Origin: Bacteroidota bacterium
GTDB lineage: Bacteria; Bacteroidota; Ignavibacteria; Palsa-1295
Direction: 5' to 3'
DNA: 64,000 nucleotides
Assembly: GCA_018266755.1 (NCBI GenBank)
Contig: JAFDZW010000001.1
Location: 273,635 to 337,634 of the forward strand
Positions 1-7,858 of the stretch are shown here, in pieces. Below the pieces are notes generated by a model. That model made no database searches. It was not told the DNA's origin and worked only from the letters and a program-made list of their open reading frames with translations. Made by a program: the position numbers and the translations under genes. Each line of letters opens with the position of its first letter. Positions within the stretch are counted from its first letter, which is position 1.

Positions 1-873
1 TACCGGCAATCGAAGATTGTTGGCGGCGTGTACTCACAGATCGGCAACGAAGCGACAAGCGTCGGAACCGCGATGGCCCTCGGCGAAGGTGATATCATCT
101 TCCCGATGCACCGCGATAGCGGGGCCCACTTTGTTCGTGGTATGACTCCGCAGGAAATGGCGATCAACTTCCTCTTCCGAACAGGAGCGATGACCCGCGG
201 CACGGACGGTACGGGACATTTCGCAGCACCAGAGCGCGGCATTTACGGCAACGTCTCGCATCTCGGCGCGATGGTACCAGTGGCCGCAGGTGCAGCACTC
301 GCGCAGAAAATGAAGAAGAACGATCGTGTCGTGCTCAATTACATCGGTGACGGTGGCGCGTCGGTTGGTGAGGTGCACGAAGGACTGATGATGGCCTCGA
401 CGATGGACTTGCCGTTCATTCTGGTGATCGAGAATAATCAATACGCTTACTCGACCCCCGTGAAGGTGCAGTCGAGGAATCCGAGATATTCAGATAGGGC
501 GATCGGCTACGGCATTCCTGGCGAAACTGTGGATGGCACTGATCTCGAAGCGGTGTTCGATGTCACGAGCCGCGCCGTCGAGCACGCACGAGCAGGGAAG
601 GGCCCAACGCTCATCGAATCTGTGACCATGCGCATGCGCGGCCACGCCGAACACGATGCGGCCGAATACGTCCCGAAGGAACAGCTCGAAGAGTGGAAAA
701 AGAAAGACCCGATGACGAAGACACTAGCGCTGATGATTTCGCGAGGGATCGCGGACTCAGAGATTGTGACACTTGAAGTGAGCTGCAAATCCGAGATCGA
801 AGAGGCGGTAGCATACGCCAATACTTTACCTCCGCCCGATCCTGAAGAAGCGTTGAAGGGCGTATTTGTCTGA
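1..873 (+). CDS. 2-oxo acid dehydrogenase E1 component, alpha subunit (5' partial)
   Basis: Thiamine-diphosphate-dependent E1 alpha subunit of a pyruvate or branched-chain 2-oxo acid dehydrogenase complex, which decarboxylates the 2-oxo acid and passes the acyl group to E2. The frame is open from base 1, so the N-terminus lies outside the window; 290 residues are visible. The thiamine-diphosphate motif is clear: GDGGASVGEVHEG, followed about 25 residues later by ENNQYAYST. The HRDSGAHFVRG and RGTDGTGHF segments are typical of the family. The stop codon is TGA at 871-873. The E1 beta and E2 genes are not downstream, so any partners must lie upstream or elsewhere. Substrate preference cannot be decided from this fragment. 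Confidence 0.9.
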   Translation, partial: YRQSKIVGGVYSQIGNEATSVGTAMALGEGDIIFPMHRDSGAHFVRGMTPQEMAINFLFRTGAMTRGTDGTGHFAAPERGIYGNVSHLGAMVPVAAGAALAQKMKKNDRVVLNYIGDGGASVGEVHEGLMMASTMDLPFILVIENNQYAYSTPVKVQSRNPRYSDRAIGYGIPGETVDGTDLEAVFDVTSRAVEHARAGKGPTLIESVTMRMRGHAEHDAAEYVPKEQLEEWKKKDPMTKTLALMISRGIADSEIVTLEVSCKSEIEEAVAYANTLPPPDPEEALKGVFV

Positions 874-891
874 GACGCCGGTCTAGTACGT

Positions 892-1005
892 GTCATTGCG
901 AGAAGTCCGCGTGCGGACGACGAAGCAATCTAGAATCTGCGAGTGTAGTCCCCGTCCTTAGGAGTTTAGATTGCTTCGTTGCGCTTCGCGCTTCCTCGCA
1001 ATGAC
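892..1005. repeat. Dispersed palindromic repeat, family A, copy 1
   Basis: Inverted repeat with outer arms GTCATTGCGAG and CTCGCAATGAC and inner GAAGCAATCTAGA / TAGATTGCTTC segments. The same arms recur at 4512-4622. It lies between two convergent genes and does not enter either one. It could act as a transcription barrier, but it has no T-tract. Confidence 0.8.
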
Positions 1006-1015
1006 ATTCATTAGG

Positions 1016-1957
1016 TTACCCCACCTTCAACTCCGCCGTCAATATTTCCCGCAACGATCTCAATCCCGCATTCCACCCTGCCAACTCTTCCGCCTGCCAC
1101 AACGATTGTTCTTCGGACGTGCCGAGTGTCTTGCTGATCGCATAGACTGCACCGAAGACGTCCCCGGACCCGGTGGTATTCTCAATCGGCTTTGTGCTTG
1201 GCGTCTTGTTCCAGATCTTCGTTGCACCAAAGTCGAATGCCGTTGCTCCTCGCTCTGCGCGGGTGATGATCACCGTCTTCGGTGAGCCGTGCTGAGCGTT
1301 GAGCGCTCGTATTTCGGTCAGCAACTCCATTTCGCTCGTCGTATCGGGCACGCCGAACCAATCGGATTCCATCTCGTTGAGTTGCGCCGAATCGACGTTT
1401 GTCATCCATTCTCTCCACGACGCAACGCCACGCGGAATGCGCGGCACTGCAGGGTCTTTCGACAACGGCCCAAGCACCAGTGCATGTATGTCGAGATGAA
1501 TGTATGCCTGGGTATTTGCGCGAATGTACTTGAGGGTCTCGACGGAGATATCGAAGCCCGAGATCATGTTGACAAAGAGTCCGTCGAGCGACGCAAGCAT
1601 GTCCGCCGGCAAATGCTCTGGCTTCAACTCCGGCAAGATGCTTGCGCAGAATTCGGATCGGGAATTGTCCTCGTGGTACCGGAGCTTGACACGATTACTC
1701 AGCGCATCGTAGGTGCGCGGTGCAGCTGAAAAGTCAAAATGCGTCAGCTCACTCATGAACTCCTGCAGGTACTCAGCATCAGGAATCGAGACGAACGTCA
1801 GCGGGACGATCTGTACATCAAGTTTCGATTCTCGAATGATGCGTTCCGCCGCCGCCCACGAGTAGAGTACTCCGCCAAGTTGCCGCTCGAGCAGTTGTCC
1901 GTTCGGCGCAATGATCTCGTCAATGCACGGCGCCCCGATGATACCGATTCGTTTCAT
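1016..1957 (-). CDS. PfkB-family carbohydrate (or nucleoside) kinase
   Basis: Ribokinase/PfkB-fold kinase, expected to phosphorylate a sugar or nucleoside with ATP in the cytoplasm. The N-terminus KRIGIIGAPCIDEI is the usual first strand, GGVLYSWAAAERI is the substrate-side glycine motif, and ENTTGSGDVFGA carries the catalytic aspartate and anion hole (normally GAGD, here GSGD). I chose ATG 1957 because the family fold starts at once. An upstream ATG at 2026 would run the gene into the divergent arsR operator palindrome. The protein is 313 residues. Its gene is divergent from the arsenic operon, and nothing links it to arsenic. The substrate is not evident. Confidence 0.8.
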   Translation of the reverse strand: MKRIGIIGAPCIDEIIAPNGQLLERQLGGVLYSWAAAERIIRESKLDVQIVPLTFVSIPDAEYLQEFMSELTHFDFSAAPRTYDALSNRVKLRYHEDNSRSEFCASILPELKPEHLPADMLASLDGLFVNMISGFDISVETLKYIRANTQAYIHLDIHALVLGPLSKDPAVPRIPRGVASWREWMTNVDSAQLNEMESDWFGVPDTTSEMELLTEIRALNAQHGSPKTVIITRAERGATAFDFGATKIWNKTPSTKPIENTTGSGDVFGAVYAISKTLGTSEEQSLWQAEELAGWNAGLRSLREILTAELKVG

Positions 1958-2024
1958 GAGGTCAGCCAACAGCCGCCACTTCGGCTTCGTTGCGAGAAGA
2001 GATTTCTGTGCAGTGAAACTATTC

Positions 2025-2040
2025 ATCGTAATATTACGAT
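2025..2040. promoter_or_regulatory. Perfect 16-bp palindrome, probable ArsR operator
   Basis: ATCGTAATATTACGAT is a perfect palindrome 9 bp upstream of the arsR start codon, between divergent genes. ArsR/SmtB repressors bind AT-rich dyads in their own promoters and release on metalloid binding. Assignment as the operator is inferred from position and symmetry. Confidence 0.65.
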
Positions 2041-2049
2041 ATATGCTGT

Positions 2050-2382
2050 ATGGGAGCGAGTAAGACAAGTGAATTCACCGACGCGGACAACCGCGTAGCC
2101 CGATATGCGAAAGCGCTCGGTCATCCGGCGCGCGTGGCGATCCTTCGGCTGCTCGTCTCTCGGCAGGCATGCATCTGCGGGGATATCGTAGACGAACTAC
2201 CGATCTCGCAGAGCACGGTATCACAGCATCTCAAAGAGCTCAAAGATGCCGGGCTGATCAAAGGCGATATCGAAGGGGTCAGGGTCTGTTACTGCATCAA
2301 CGAATCGGCATGGGCCGAAGCGAAGGCACTGCTTTCGGAGTTCTTCGAGGCCTTCGTTGAGACAAGCGGTGCATGCTGCTAA
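2050..2382 (+). CDS. arsR: ArsR-family metalloid-responsive transcriptional repressor
   Basis: Winged-helix repressor of the downstream arsenic genes, expected to leave DNA when As(III) or Sb(III) binds. Residues about 20-95 form the HTH domain; the recognition segment is [23 protein letters not shown] pair just before the recognition helix (QACICGDIV) resembles the vicinal-cysteine inducer site of classical ArsR proteins, and the protein ends in ACC, offering two more thiols. It is 110 residues, normal for the family. It is the first gene of arsR-arsM-arsC-channel and lies 9 bp from a perfect palindrome. Function is strongly supported by the operon. Confidence 0.93.
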   Translation: MGASKTSEFTDADNRVARYAKALGHPARVAILRLLVSRQACICGDIVDELPISQSTVSQHLKELKDAGLIKGDIEGVRVCYCINESAWAEAKALLSEFFEAFVETSGACC

Positions 2383-2421
2383 GAAGTAGATTTGAAATTG
2401 ATGTCATCAGGAGAAGAGAGT

Positions 2422-3261
2422 ATGGAAACATCAGAAGCCTTGAAAGATCTGGTTCGTGAGAAGTATGCAGAGATAGCCTTGCAGGACAAGGAGACGAACC
2501 AGTCCTCCTGCTGTGGCGCAGGCGGTTGCTCGACAGAAGTATATAACATCATGAGCGAGGACTACACCTCGCTTGCCGGTTATAACGCCGACGCCGATCT
2601 CGGTCTTGGCTGCGGAATCCCGACGCAGTTCGCACGTATAAAACAGGGTGACACGGTCGTCGATCTTGGCTCCGGTGCAGGAAATGATTGTTTTGTCGCT
2701 CGCGCGCTTGCGGGGGAGAACGGCCGAGTCGTCGGAATCGACTTTACCCCGGCGATGATCACGAAAGCCCGCGAGAACGCAGAGAAGCTCGGCTTCTGGA
2801 ATGTCGAATTCCGCAAAGGCGACATTGAACATATTCCGCTGACGGCGAACGTCGCCGATGTAGTCCTCAGCAACTGTGTGCTTAATCTCGTGCCCAACAA
2901 AGATGGCGTCTTCAAGGAGATCCATCGCATTCTCAAACCTGGCGGACATTTCAGCATCTCGGATGTCGTGCTCTCGGGTGAGCTTCCCGATGCTCTGCGC
3001 ACCGATGCTGAGATGTATGCCGGTTGCGTCGCCGGAGCGATCCAGATGGATGAGTATCTGCGTCTGATCACCGCGAACGGCTTTACGAACATCACGATCC
3101 AGAAGGACAAACCGATTATCATTCCGAACGATATTTTGTCCAAGCACTTGAGTCCCGAAGAGATTGCCTCGTTCGGCGGCGAAACGGCAAGCATTCGAAG
3201 CATCACCGTATATGCCCAGAAGCCCGAAGGCGCTTGCTGCGTAGGTTCCTGTTGCAATTAA
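2422..3261 (+). CDS. arsM: Arsenite S-adenosylmethionine methyltransferase
   Basis: Methylates As(III) using S-adenosylmethionine, giving methylated and partly volatile arsenicals. The SAM-binding core is VVDLGSGAGNDCFVARAL followed by GIDFTPAMI. Conserved-type cysteines are present: CC near the N-terminus (QSSCCGAGGC), GLGCGIPTQ, SNCVLNLVP and YAGCVAGAIQ, matching the arsenic-binding cysteines of known ArsM enzymes. A Cys-rich tail (ACCVGSCCN) may help bind metalloid. ATG 2422 is chosen because AGGAG at 2409-2413 sits 8 nt upstream; ATG 2401 and TTG 2392 are alternatives. Second gene of the ars operon, 39 nt after arsR. Confidence 0.93.
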   Translation: METSEALKDLVREKYAEIALQDKETNQSSCCGAGGCSTEVYNIMSEDYTSLAGYNADADLGLGCGIPTQFARIKQGDTVVDLGSGAGNDCFVARALAGENGRVVGIDFTPAMITKARENAEKLGFWNVEFRKGDIEHIPLTANVADVVLSNCVLNLVPNKDGVFKEIHRILKPGGHFSISDVVLSGELPDALRTDAEMYAGCVAGAIQMDEYLRLITANGFTNITIQKDKPIIIPNDILSKHLSPEEIASFGGETASIRSITVYAQKPEGACCVGSCCN

Positions 3262-3289
3262 CGATCTAAATATTCATTCCACCCACTCC

Positions 3290-3769
3290 ATGACGACCAA
3301 GAAACGAATTCTATTTCTGTGCACCGGTAACTCATGCCGTAGTCAAATGGCGGAAGGTCTGATGAACAAACTCGCCGGTGACCGATTCGAAGCATATAGC
3401 GCAGGTTCAAACCCGGCAGGATATGTCCATCCGATGGCCATCGAGACGATGCGCCACATGGGGGTTGACATTTCACGCAACGTATCGAAATCGCTCGACC
3501 AATATCTCGGCGATCCGTGGAATATCATCATCACCGTTTGCGATAATGCGCGAGAAGCCTGCCCGACATTTCCCGGGCGTCCGATCTCCGCGCACTGGGG
3601 CTTCGAAGATCCTGCTCACTTCGAAGGGACGGAAGAAGCGAAACAGCGGTTCTTCCGGCAGGTAGCGACAGATATCGAACGAAGGATTCGGTTATTTCTC
3701 GCGCTGCCCGAATCGGCAATGAACGAGTTCGAGTACGCACAGGCAGTGCGAAACATCGGACTTCAGTAG
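3290..3769 (+). CDS. arsC: Arsenate reductase, thioredoxin-coupled type
   Basis: Reduces arsenate to arsenite, giving the substrate for ArsM and for export. The fold is the low-molecular-weight tyrosine-phosphatase type: the P-loop CTGNSCRSQMAEG holds catalytic Cys11, and the resolving pair Cys84/Cys91 lies in TVCDNAREACP, as in the thioredoxin-linked Staphylococcus pI258 enzyme. The protein is 159 residues, somewhat longer than pI258 ArsC because of a C-terminal extension. Third gene of the operon, 28 nt after arsM. Confidence 0.94.
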   Translation: MTTKKRILFLCTGNSCRSQMAEGLMNKLAGDRFEAYSAGSNPAGYVHPMAIETMRHMGVDISRNVSKSLDQYLGDPWNIIITVCDNAREACPTFPGRPISAHWGFEDPAHFEGTEEAKQRFFRQVATDIERRIRLFLALPESAMNEFEYAQAVRNIGLQ

Positions 3770-3810
3770 CTCTTTCTCTCTGTCCCTGTCGAGAATCTAC
3801 CACCCGGACA

Positions 3811-4491
3811 ATGCAGCATATTCGCACTTCTCTTGCCGAGATCGTCGGCACGTTCATTCTTGTCGTGATCGGTACCGGCTCGATGATGCTCAATGAAATT
3901 ACGAGCGGGGAAGTGACGCACATTGGCGTGTGTGCCGCATGGGGACTTGCGGTCTATCTTGCGATCTGGTTTGCCGAGCGAATCGGGAAGGGACATTTTA
4001 ATCCGGCCGTCACGATCACGGTAGCGATCAAGGAGAAGATGCCAGTCAGTGAAGCTGGGCTCCGGATTGCCGCGCAGACGATCGGTGCGGTTGTGGCGAG
4101 TAGTGTGCTTCGGGACTATTGCCCGACAATCAAGACACTCGGGCAGACGCTTCCGAACCTGCCGATCGTGTCGGTCTTTCTCATCGAGGTCGTCATCTCG
4201 TTCGCCTTGATGGTCGTCATCGAATATACCGTTGCGAAGAAATTCACACTCAATACGGCTGCACTTGCGATCGCCGTGTATGTATTTATTGCGGCGATTA
4301 TCACAGGACCGTATACCGGCTGTTCGATGAATCCGGCGCGCTCATTGGGCCCGGCATTGATCGGCGGCGGGATGGAGTGGATGTGGCTCTATACGCTTGC
4401 TCCGATAGTCGGCATGTTGCTCACACTGCCGGTACTGAAGCGAACGACATTGTTAGAATCTGCGGTGAAGGCGGATATGAAAGTGCTGTGA
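3811..4491 (+). CDS. Aquaporin/aquaglyceroporin-family channel, probable arsenite channel
   Basis: Major intrinsic protein of 226 residues with six predicted membrane helices. Both half-helix NPA motifs are present: HFNPAVT (NPA at 64-66) and GCSMNPARSLG (NPA at 174-176), with the selectivity-filter arginine directly after the second. It is the last gene of arsR-arsM-arsC-channel, and no ArsB or Acr3 pump is visible. In Sinorhizobium meliloti the channel AqpS in an ars operon lets arsenite formed by ArsC flow out down its gradient. The same job is inferred here from context; plain water or glycerol transport cannot be excluded. Confidence 0.85.
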   Translation: MQHIRTSLAEIVGTFILVVIGTGSMMLNEITSGEVTHIGVCAAWGLAVYLAIWFAERIGKGHFNPAVTITVAIKEKMPVSEAGLRIAAQTIGAVVASSVLRDYCPTIKTLGQTLPNLPIVSVFLIEVVISFALMVVIEYTVAKKFTLNTAALAIAVYVFIAAIITGPYTGCSMNPARSLGPALIGGGMEWMWLYTLAPIVGMLLTLPVLKRTTLLESAVKADMKVL

Positions 4492-4511
4492 GTCCGAGGA
4501 TGTTCACTTTT

Positions 4512-4622
4512 ATTGCGAGGAAGCGCGCAACGCGACGAAGCAATCTAAAATAGTAACGTTCGCGACCGCGCCTAAACATTTCAGATTGCTTCGTCGTCCG
4601 CAAGCGGACTACTCGCAATGAC
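4512..4622. repeat. Dispersed palindromic repeat, family A, copy 2
   Basis: Same arms as 892-1005: ATTGCGAGGAAGCGC, GACGAAGCAATCT, then AGATTGCTTCGTC and ACTCGCAATGAC. It fills the gap between the convergent ars operon and the DUF486 gene. Confidence 0.8.
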
Positions 4623-4646
4623 ACGTAATGCTGTTTCGAACCGGAT

Positions 4647-4988
4647 CTATTTGAACGCAAACGCAAACACCACAGCCCCAAGGACGAGCACAAAGCTCAC
4701 GACATAATTCCATTTGATCGGTTCGCCGAGATAGGTGAACGAGAAGATGAGGAATGCCGTAAGCGAGAATACTTCGGCGACGATCTTGAGTTGCGTTGCC
4801 GTGAAGTTACCCGATTCATATCCCAGCCTGTTTGCGGGGACCTGAAAACAATATTCGAAGAATGCGATCGCCCAGCTTGCAAGGACCACGAGCCAAAGCG
4901 GCTTGCTCGTAAACTTGAGATGTCCGTACCAGGCAATGGTCATAAACGCATTCGAAATGGCGAGAAGAATGATCGGAAGAAAGCGCAT
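4647..4988 (-). CDS. DUF486-family small membrane protein (DMT superfamily)
   Basis: 113-residue integral membrane protein with about four hydrophobic helices. The sequence closely fits the DUF486 pattern: NAFMTIAWYGHLKF near the start, SWAIAFFEYCFQVPANR in the middle, and a final GAVVFAFAFK helix. DUF486 proteins are small relatives of the drug/metabolite transporter fold and probably act as dimers. No substrate is known, and the neighbours give no clue. Confidence 0.85.
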   Translation of the reverse strand: MRFLPIILLAISNAFMTIAWYGHLKFTSKPLWLVVLASWAIAFFEYCFQVPANRLGYESGNFTATQLKIVAEVFSLTAFLIFSFTYLGEPIKWNYVVSFVLVLGAVVFAFAFK

Positions 4989-5047
4989 TGGGTGGTGATT
5001 CGTCTATGGGGTGAGTAAACGGTTGTATGCTGGGGCAGTTCCTGCGG

Positions 5048-5127
5048 AGTAGTCAGTAGCCAGTAGCCAGGAAATACAATGACACTGCTCTTACCTGACT
5101 ACTGACTACTGACTACTGACTACTGGC
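5048..5127. repeat. Inverted pair of heptamer tandem arrays (empty element)
   Basis: The left arm is built from CAGTAGT/CAGTAGC-type heptamers (5048-5071). The right arm repeats the complementary GACTACT heptamer about four times (5094-5127). Only about 22 bp separate the arms, so the whole can fold into one long hairpin. The architecture resembles the arms around the four-helix-bundle gene at 56625-57164, but no gene lies inside. Confidence 0.75.
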
Positions 5128-5182
5128 CGCCCCCACACTTTCCGTTGACAAAATCCTACCACCCTTTGTTGTACGTGACAAT

Positions 5183-6556
5183 ATGAAGCATACCATTCGT
5201 ATCGCATCCGGGCAGGGGTTTTGGGGTGATCTGCCCAGCGCGCCGATCGATCAGGTTCGCCGCGCATCCAAGGATTCCCCGATCGATTATATGATGATGG
5301 ATTACCTCGCCGAGGTAACGATGTCCATCATGCAAAAACAAAAACTTCGCGATCCGAACGCGGGGTATGCGAAGGATCTTGTCGAGGTTATCGATACGAT
5401 CCTGCCGGATATTGCCAAGAAGGGGATCAAGGTCATTACCAATGGTGGTGGCGTAAATCCCGAAGCATGCCGCGACGCGATCTTTGCCGCTGCACGCAAG
5501 CGCGGCATCAAGATCAAGGTCGGCATCGTTCTTGGCGATAATATTCTCGACTCACTCGACCATCTCCTCTCGGCAGGTCACGACCTGAAGAATATGGAGA
5601 CGGGTGAGAAGCTCAAAGGAGTCCGGAAGCAAGTTCTGAGCGCGAACGTGTACTTCGGTGCGATGCCGATTGTCGAAGCGTTGCGCAAAGGTGCGCAGAT
5701 CGTAATCACCGGGCGCACGACCGATACCGGACTCACGCTCGCCCCAATGATCCATGAGTTCGGTTGGAGCCCTGAGGATTGGGACAAGATCGCAGCAGGT
5801 ACCGTTGCCGGACACATCCTCGAATGCGGTGCACAATCGTCGGGCGGTAATTTCAGCGCCGACTGGAAGTCGGTCAAAGATTTTGCGAATATCGGTTTTC
5901 CGATTGCCGAAGCCTACGAGAACGGCGACTTCGTAATCACGAAACATCCGGGGACAGGCGGCAAAGTGTCGCGTCAGACGGTCGCCGAGCAGTTGCTCTA
6001 TGAGATCGGCGATCCGAGGGAGTATATCACCCCAGACTGTGTTGCTGATTTTACGTCGATCCAACTTCGCGATCTCGGCAAGGACCGTGTGCTTGTCCAT
6101 AGCATCAAAGGAAAGCCGGCGACGGACTTTTATAAAGTGTCGATGTCCTATAACGACGGTTTCTCGGCATCGGGTACGCTGACATACACCTGGCCCGACG
6201 CGATGGACAAGGCGAAGGTTGCCGACAAAATTTTACGTGCGCGCCTCGAGAAGGCCGGTTGTACATTCGATGAGATGCGCACGGAATTCCTTGGTTATAA
6301 CTCCTGTCACGGACCCTTGACACCGACATCCGAAGCGGATGTAGAAGAAGTGGTCGTGAAGTTCGGCGTTCGCGGACATGACAAACGCTCGATCGTCGAG
6401 TTCGGCAAGAATCTGGCTCCGCTCATCCTGACCGGCCCGCCATCGGTCACAGGATTTGCCGGTGGTCGCCCGAAGCCGAGCGATGTCGTCGCCTACTGGC
6501 CGGCGCTGCTGAAGAAGACGGCAGTAATGCCGAGAGTCATCGTTGAAGAAGCATAA
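5183..6556 (+). CDS. AtuA-family protein (DUF1446, acyclic terpene utilisation type)
   Basis: 457-residue cytoplasmic protein of the DUF1446/AtuA family. Hallmarks are IRIASGQGFWGD at the start, DYLAEVTMSIM, the glycine-rich VITNGGGVNPEACRDAI and ITGRTTDTGLTLAPM. AtuA is named from acyclic terpene degradation in Pseudomonas, but most homologues outside that cluster have unknown substrates. Here it is followed 7 nt later by the small domain that is often fused to the AtuA C-terminus, so the two probably form one complex. No other terpene genes are nearby, so terpene use should not be assumed. Confidence 0.85.
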   Translation: MKHTIRIASGQGFWGDLPSAPIDQVRRASKDSPIDYMMMDYLAEVTMSIMQKQKLRDPNAGYAKDLVEVIDTILPDIAKKGIKVITNGGGVNPEACRDAIFAAARKRGIKIKVGIVLGDNILDSLDHLLSAGHDLKNMETGEKLKGVRKQVLSANVYFGAMPIVEALRKGAQIVITGRTTDTGLTLAPMIHEFGWSPEDWDKIAAGTVAGHILECGAQSSGGNFSADWKSVKDFANIGFPIAEAYENGDFVITKHPGTGGKVSRQTVAEQLLYEIGDPREYITPDCVADFTSIQLRDLGKDRVLVHSIKGKPATDFYKVSMSYNDGFSASGTLTYTWPDAMDKAKVADKILRARLEKAGCTFDEMRTEFLGYNSCHGPLTPTSEADVEEVVVKFGVRGHDKRSIVEFGKNLAPLILTGPPSVTGFAGGRPKPSDVVAYWPALLKKTAVMPRVIVEEA

Positions 6557-6563
6557 GCAAAGT

Positions 6564-6947
6564 ATGAAAGTCCAACTACTCCAGATCTGCCACGCCCGTA
6601 GCGGCGATAAAGGCGATGCGGCAAATGTCGGGTTGATCGCTCGTGAAGAGCGGTTCTATCCGCTGATCAAGTCGAAGGTGACTGCCGCTGTGGTCAAGAA
6701 GCACTTCAAAGGCATTTGCCTTGGAGCGGTCGATCGGTACGAGCTTCCGAACCTTTGGGCGCTGAACTTCCTCCTGCACAACACTCTCGGCGGTGGCGGT
6801 ACGGTGAGCTTGAAGCACGATGCGCAAGGGAAGACACTTGCTGCGGCGATGCTTCGCCTCGAGATCGACGTCCCGCCTGCGCTTCTGAAGGCTCCGAAGG
6901 CGAAACCTTCGGCCGCGAAGCGTGTTGCTAAGAAAAAGGGGAAATGA
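6564..6947 (+). CDS. AtuA-related small domain protein
   Basis: 127 residues, starting VQLLQICHARSGDKGDAANV after the initiator Met and Lys, the signature of the small domain found at the C-terminus of, or next to, AtuA/DUF1446 proteins. The protein ends in a Lys/Ala-rich basic tail (about the last 25 residues) outside the domain. ATG 6564 is preferred over TTG 6543, which overlaps the atuA stop. It is translationally linked to the preceding gene and is its likely partner. Confidence 0.8.
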   Translation: MKVQLLQICHARSGDKGDAANVGLIAREERFYPLIKSKVTAAVVKKHFKGICLGAVDRYELPNLWALNFLLHNTLGGGGTVSLKHDAQGKTLAAAMLRLEIDVPPALLKAPKAKPSAAKRVAKKKGK

Positions 6948-7858
6948 GACAACGCTCATTCATCATCATTCTTACGGTCGGCGTCCTCGGGTGGTTTGGC
7001 TGCGGCAAATCGTCGGATTCGACGTCATCGAATGGCACCACGGGCGGCCAGAAACATGGTCAGGGTGTCTTTCTGAATGCGACACATTTGCATGCGCCGC
7101 GCAGTGGTGAACACTACGTTCTCTGGTTCAAATACAATGGCGACACAGGCTGGCGCTCGGTCGATACGATCTCGTTCAGTTATTATCTGCTTGGCGACCA
7201 GATGACCAACACGAGTATACTCGATTCCTCCAGAACGCTCGGCGATCTTTCGGAAGCGGTGATCTCGCTCGAACGTACTATTGGGACGGAACCGACGACG
7301 ATTGTTCTCCGCGGTACGTTTAGCGGCACCGACACGATGCGTGCTTCGCTCGATGCATCTGCGATCGGCGACTTCTCGGGCATGGCTGCTAATTTAGTGT
7401 TTACCTCCACATTGCCCGACCCGACAGCCTATACCAAAGAGTTTTACCTCACGTCGTACGACGGCGCAAAGTATCTGCCGTCGCTGAGTGCATTGCCTGC
7501 GCTGACGAGCCCGTGGAAGTACGGACTCTGGGCGGTCGATTCGAACTACTCGCCCGACCAACTAATCTATTATGGAATGTTCACCCAGGCATCGGGACAC
7601 GATAGCTATCCGGTGGGTGATAACCTCGCATTCCCGGGCGGCGACGGACGTCATGCGATGAACGTTCCGACCGGAAGTATCATCGTTACGCTGGAGCCAG
7701 ATTTATACGGGAATGACGTCGGTAAACTCGGTCCGACGCAGATGACACTCTTACGCTTCGATCGGACGAGGAAGATCGTTCGCGATTCGAATTTTGTGAT
7801 GTCGAATGTGTCGGCGACAACAATGCCGACGGTGAATATTCGGGTCTTCAACTACTGA
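6944..7858 (+). CDS. Lipoprotein of unknown function
   Basis: 304 residues. The N-terminus MRQRSFIIILTVGVLGWFGCGKSS is a lipoprotein signal with the lipobox cysteine at residue 20, followed by a Ser/Thr/Gly-rich linker. The rest is rich in beta-type segments with no motif I recognise. The start overlaps the preceding stop by 4 bp, so it may be cotranscribed with the AtuA pair. The 3' end overlaps the convergent aspartokinase gene by 11 bp. Confidence 0.7.
   Translation: MRQRSFIIILTVGVLGWFGCGKSSDSTSSNGTTGGQKHGQGVFLNATHLHAPRSGEHYVLWFKYNGDTGWRSVDTISFSYYLLGDQMTNTSILDSSRTLGDLSEAVISLERTIGTEPTTIVLRGTFSGTDTMRASLDASAIGDFSGMAANLVFTSTLPDPTAYTKEFYLTSYDGAKYLPSLSALPALTSPWKYGLWAVDSNYSPDQLIYYGMFTQASGHDSYPVGDNLAFPGGDGRHAMNVPTGSIIVTLEPDLYGNDVGKLGPTQMTLLRFDRTRKIVRDSNFVMSNVSATTMPTVNIRVFNY

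Noticed and set aside
1958-2068. Longer PfkB kinase starting at 2026 or 2068
   Set aside because: The extension has no family similarity and would cross the arsR operator and start codon.
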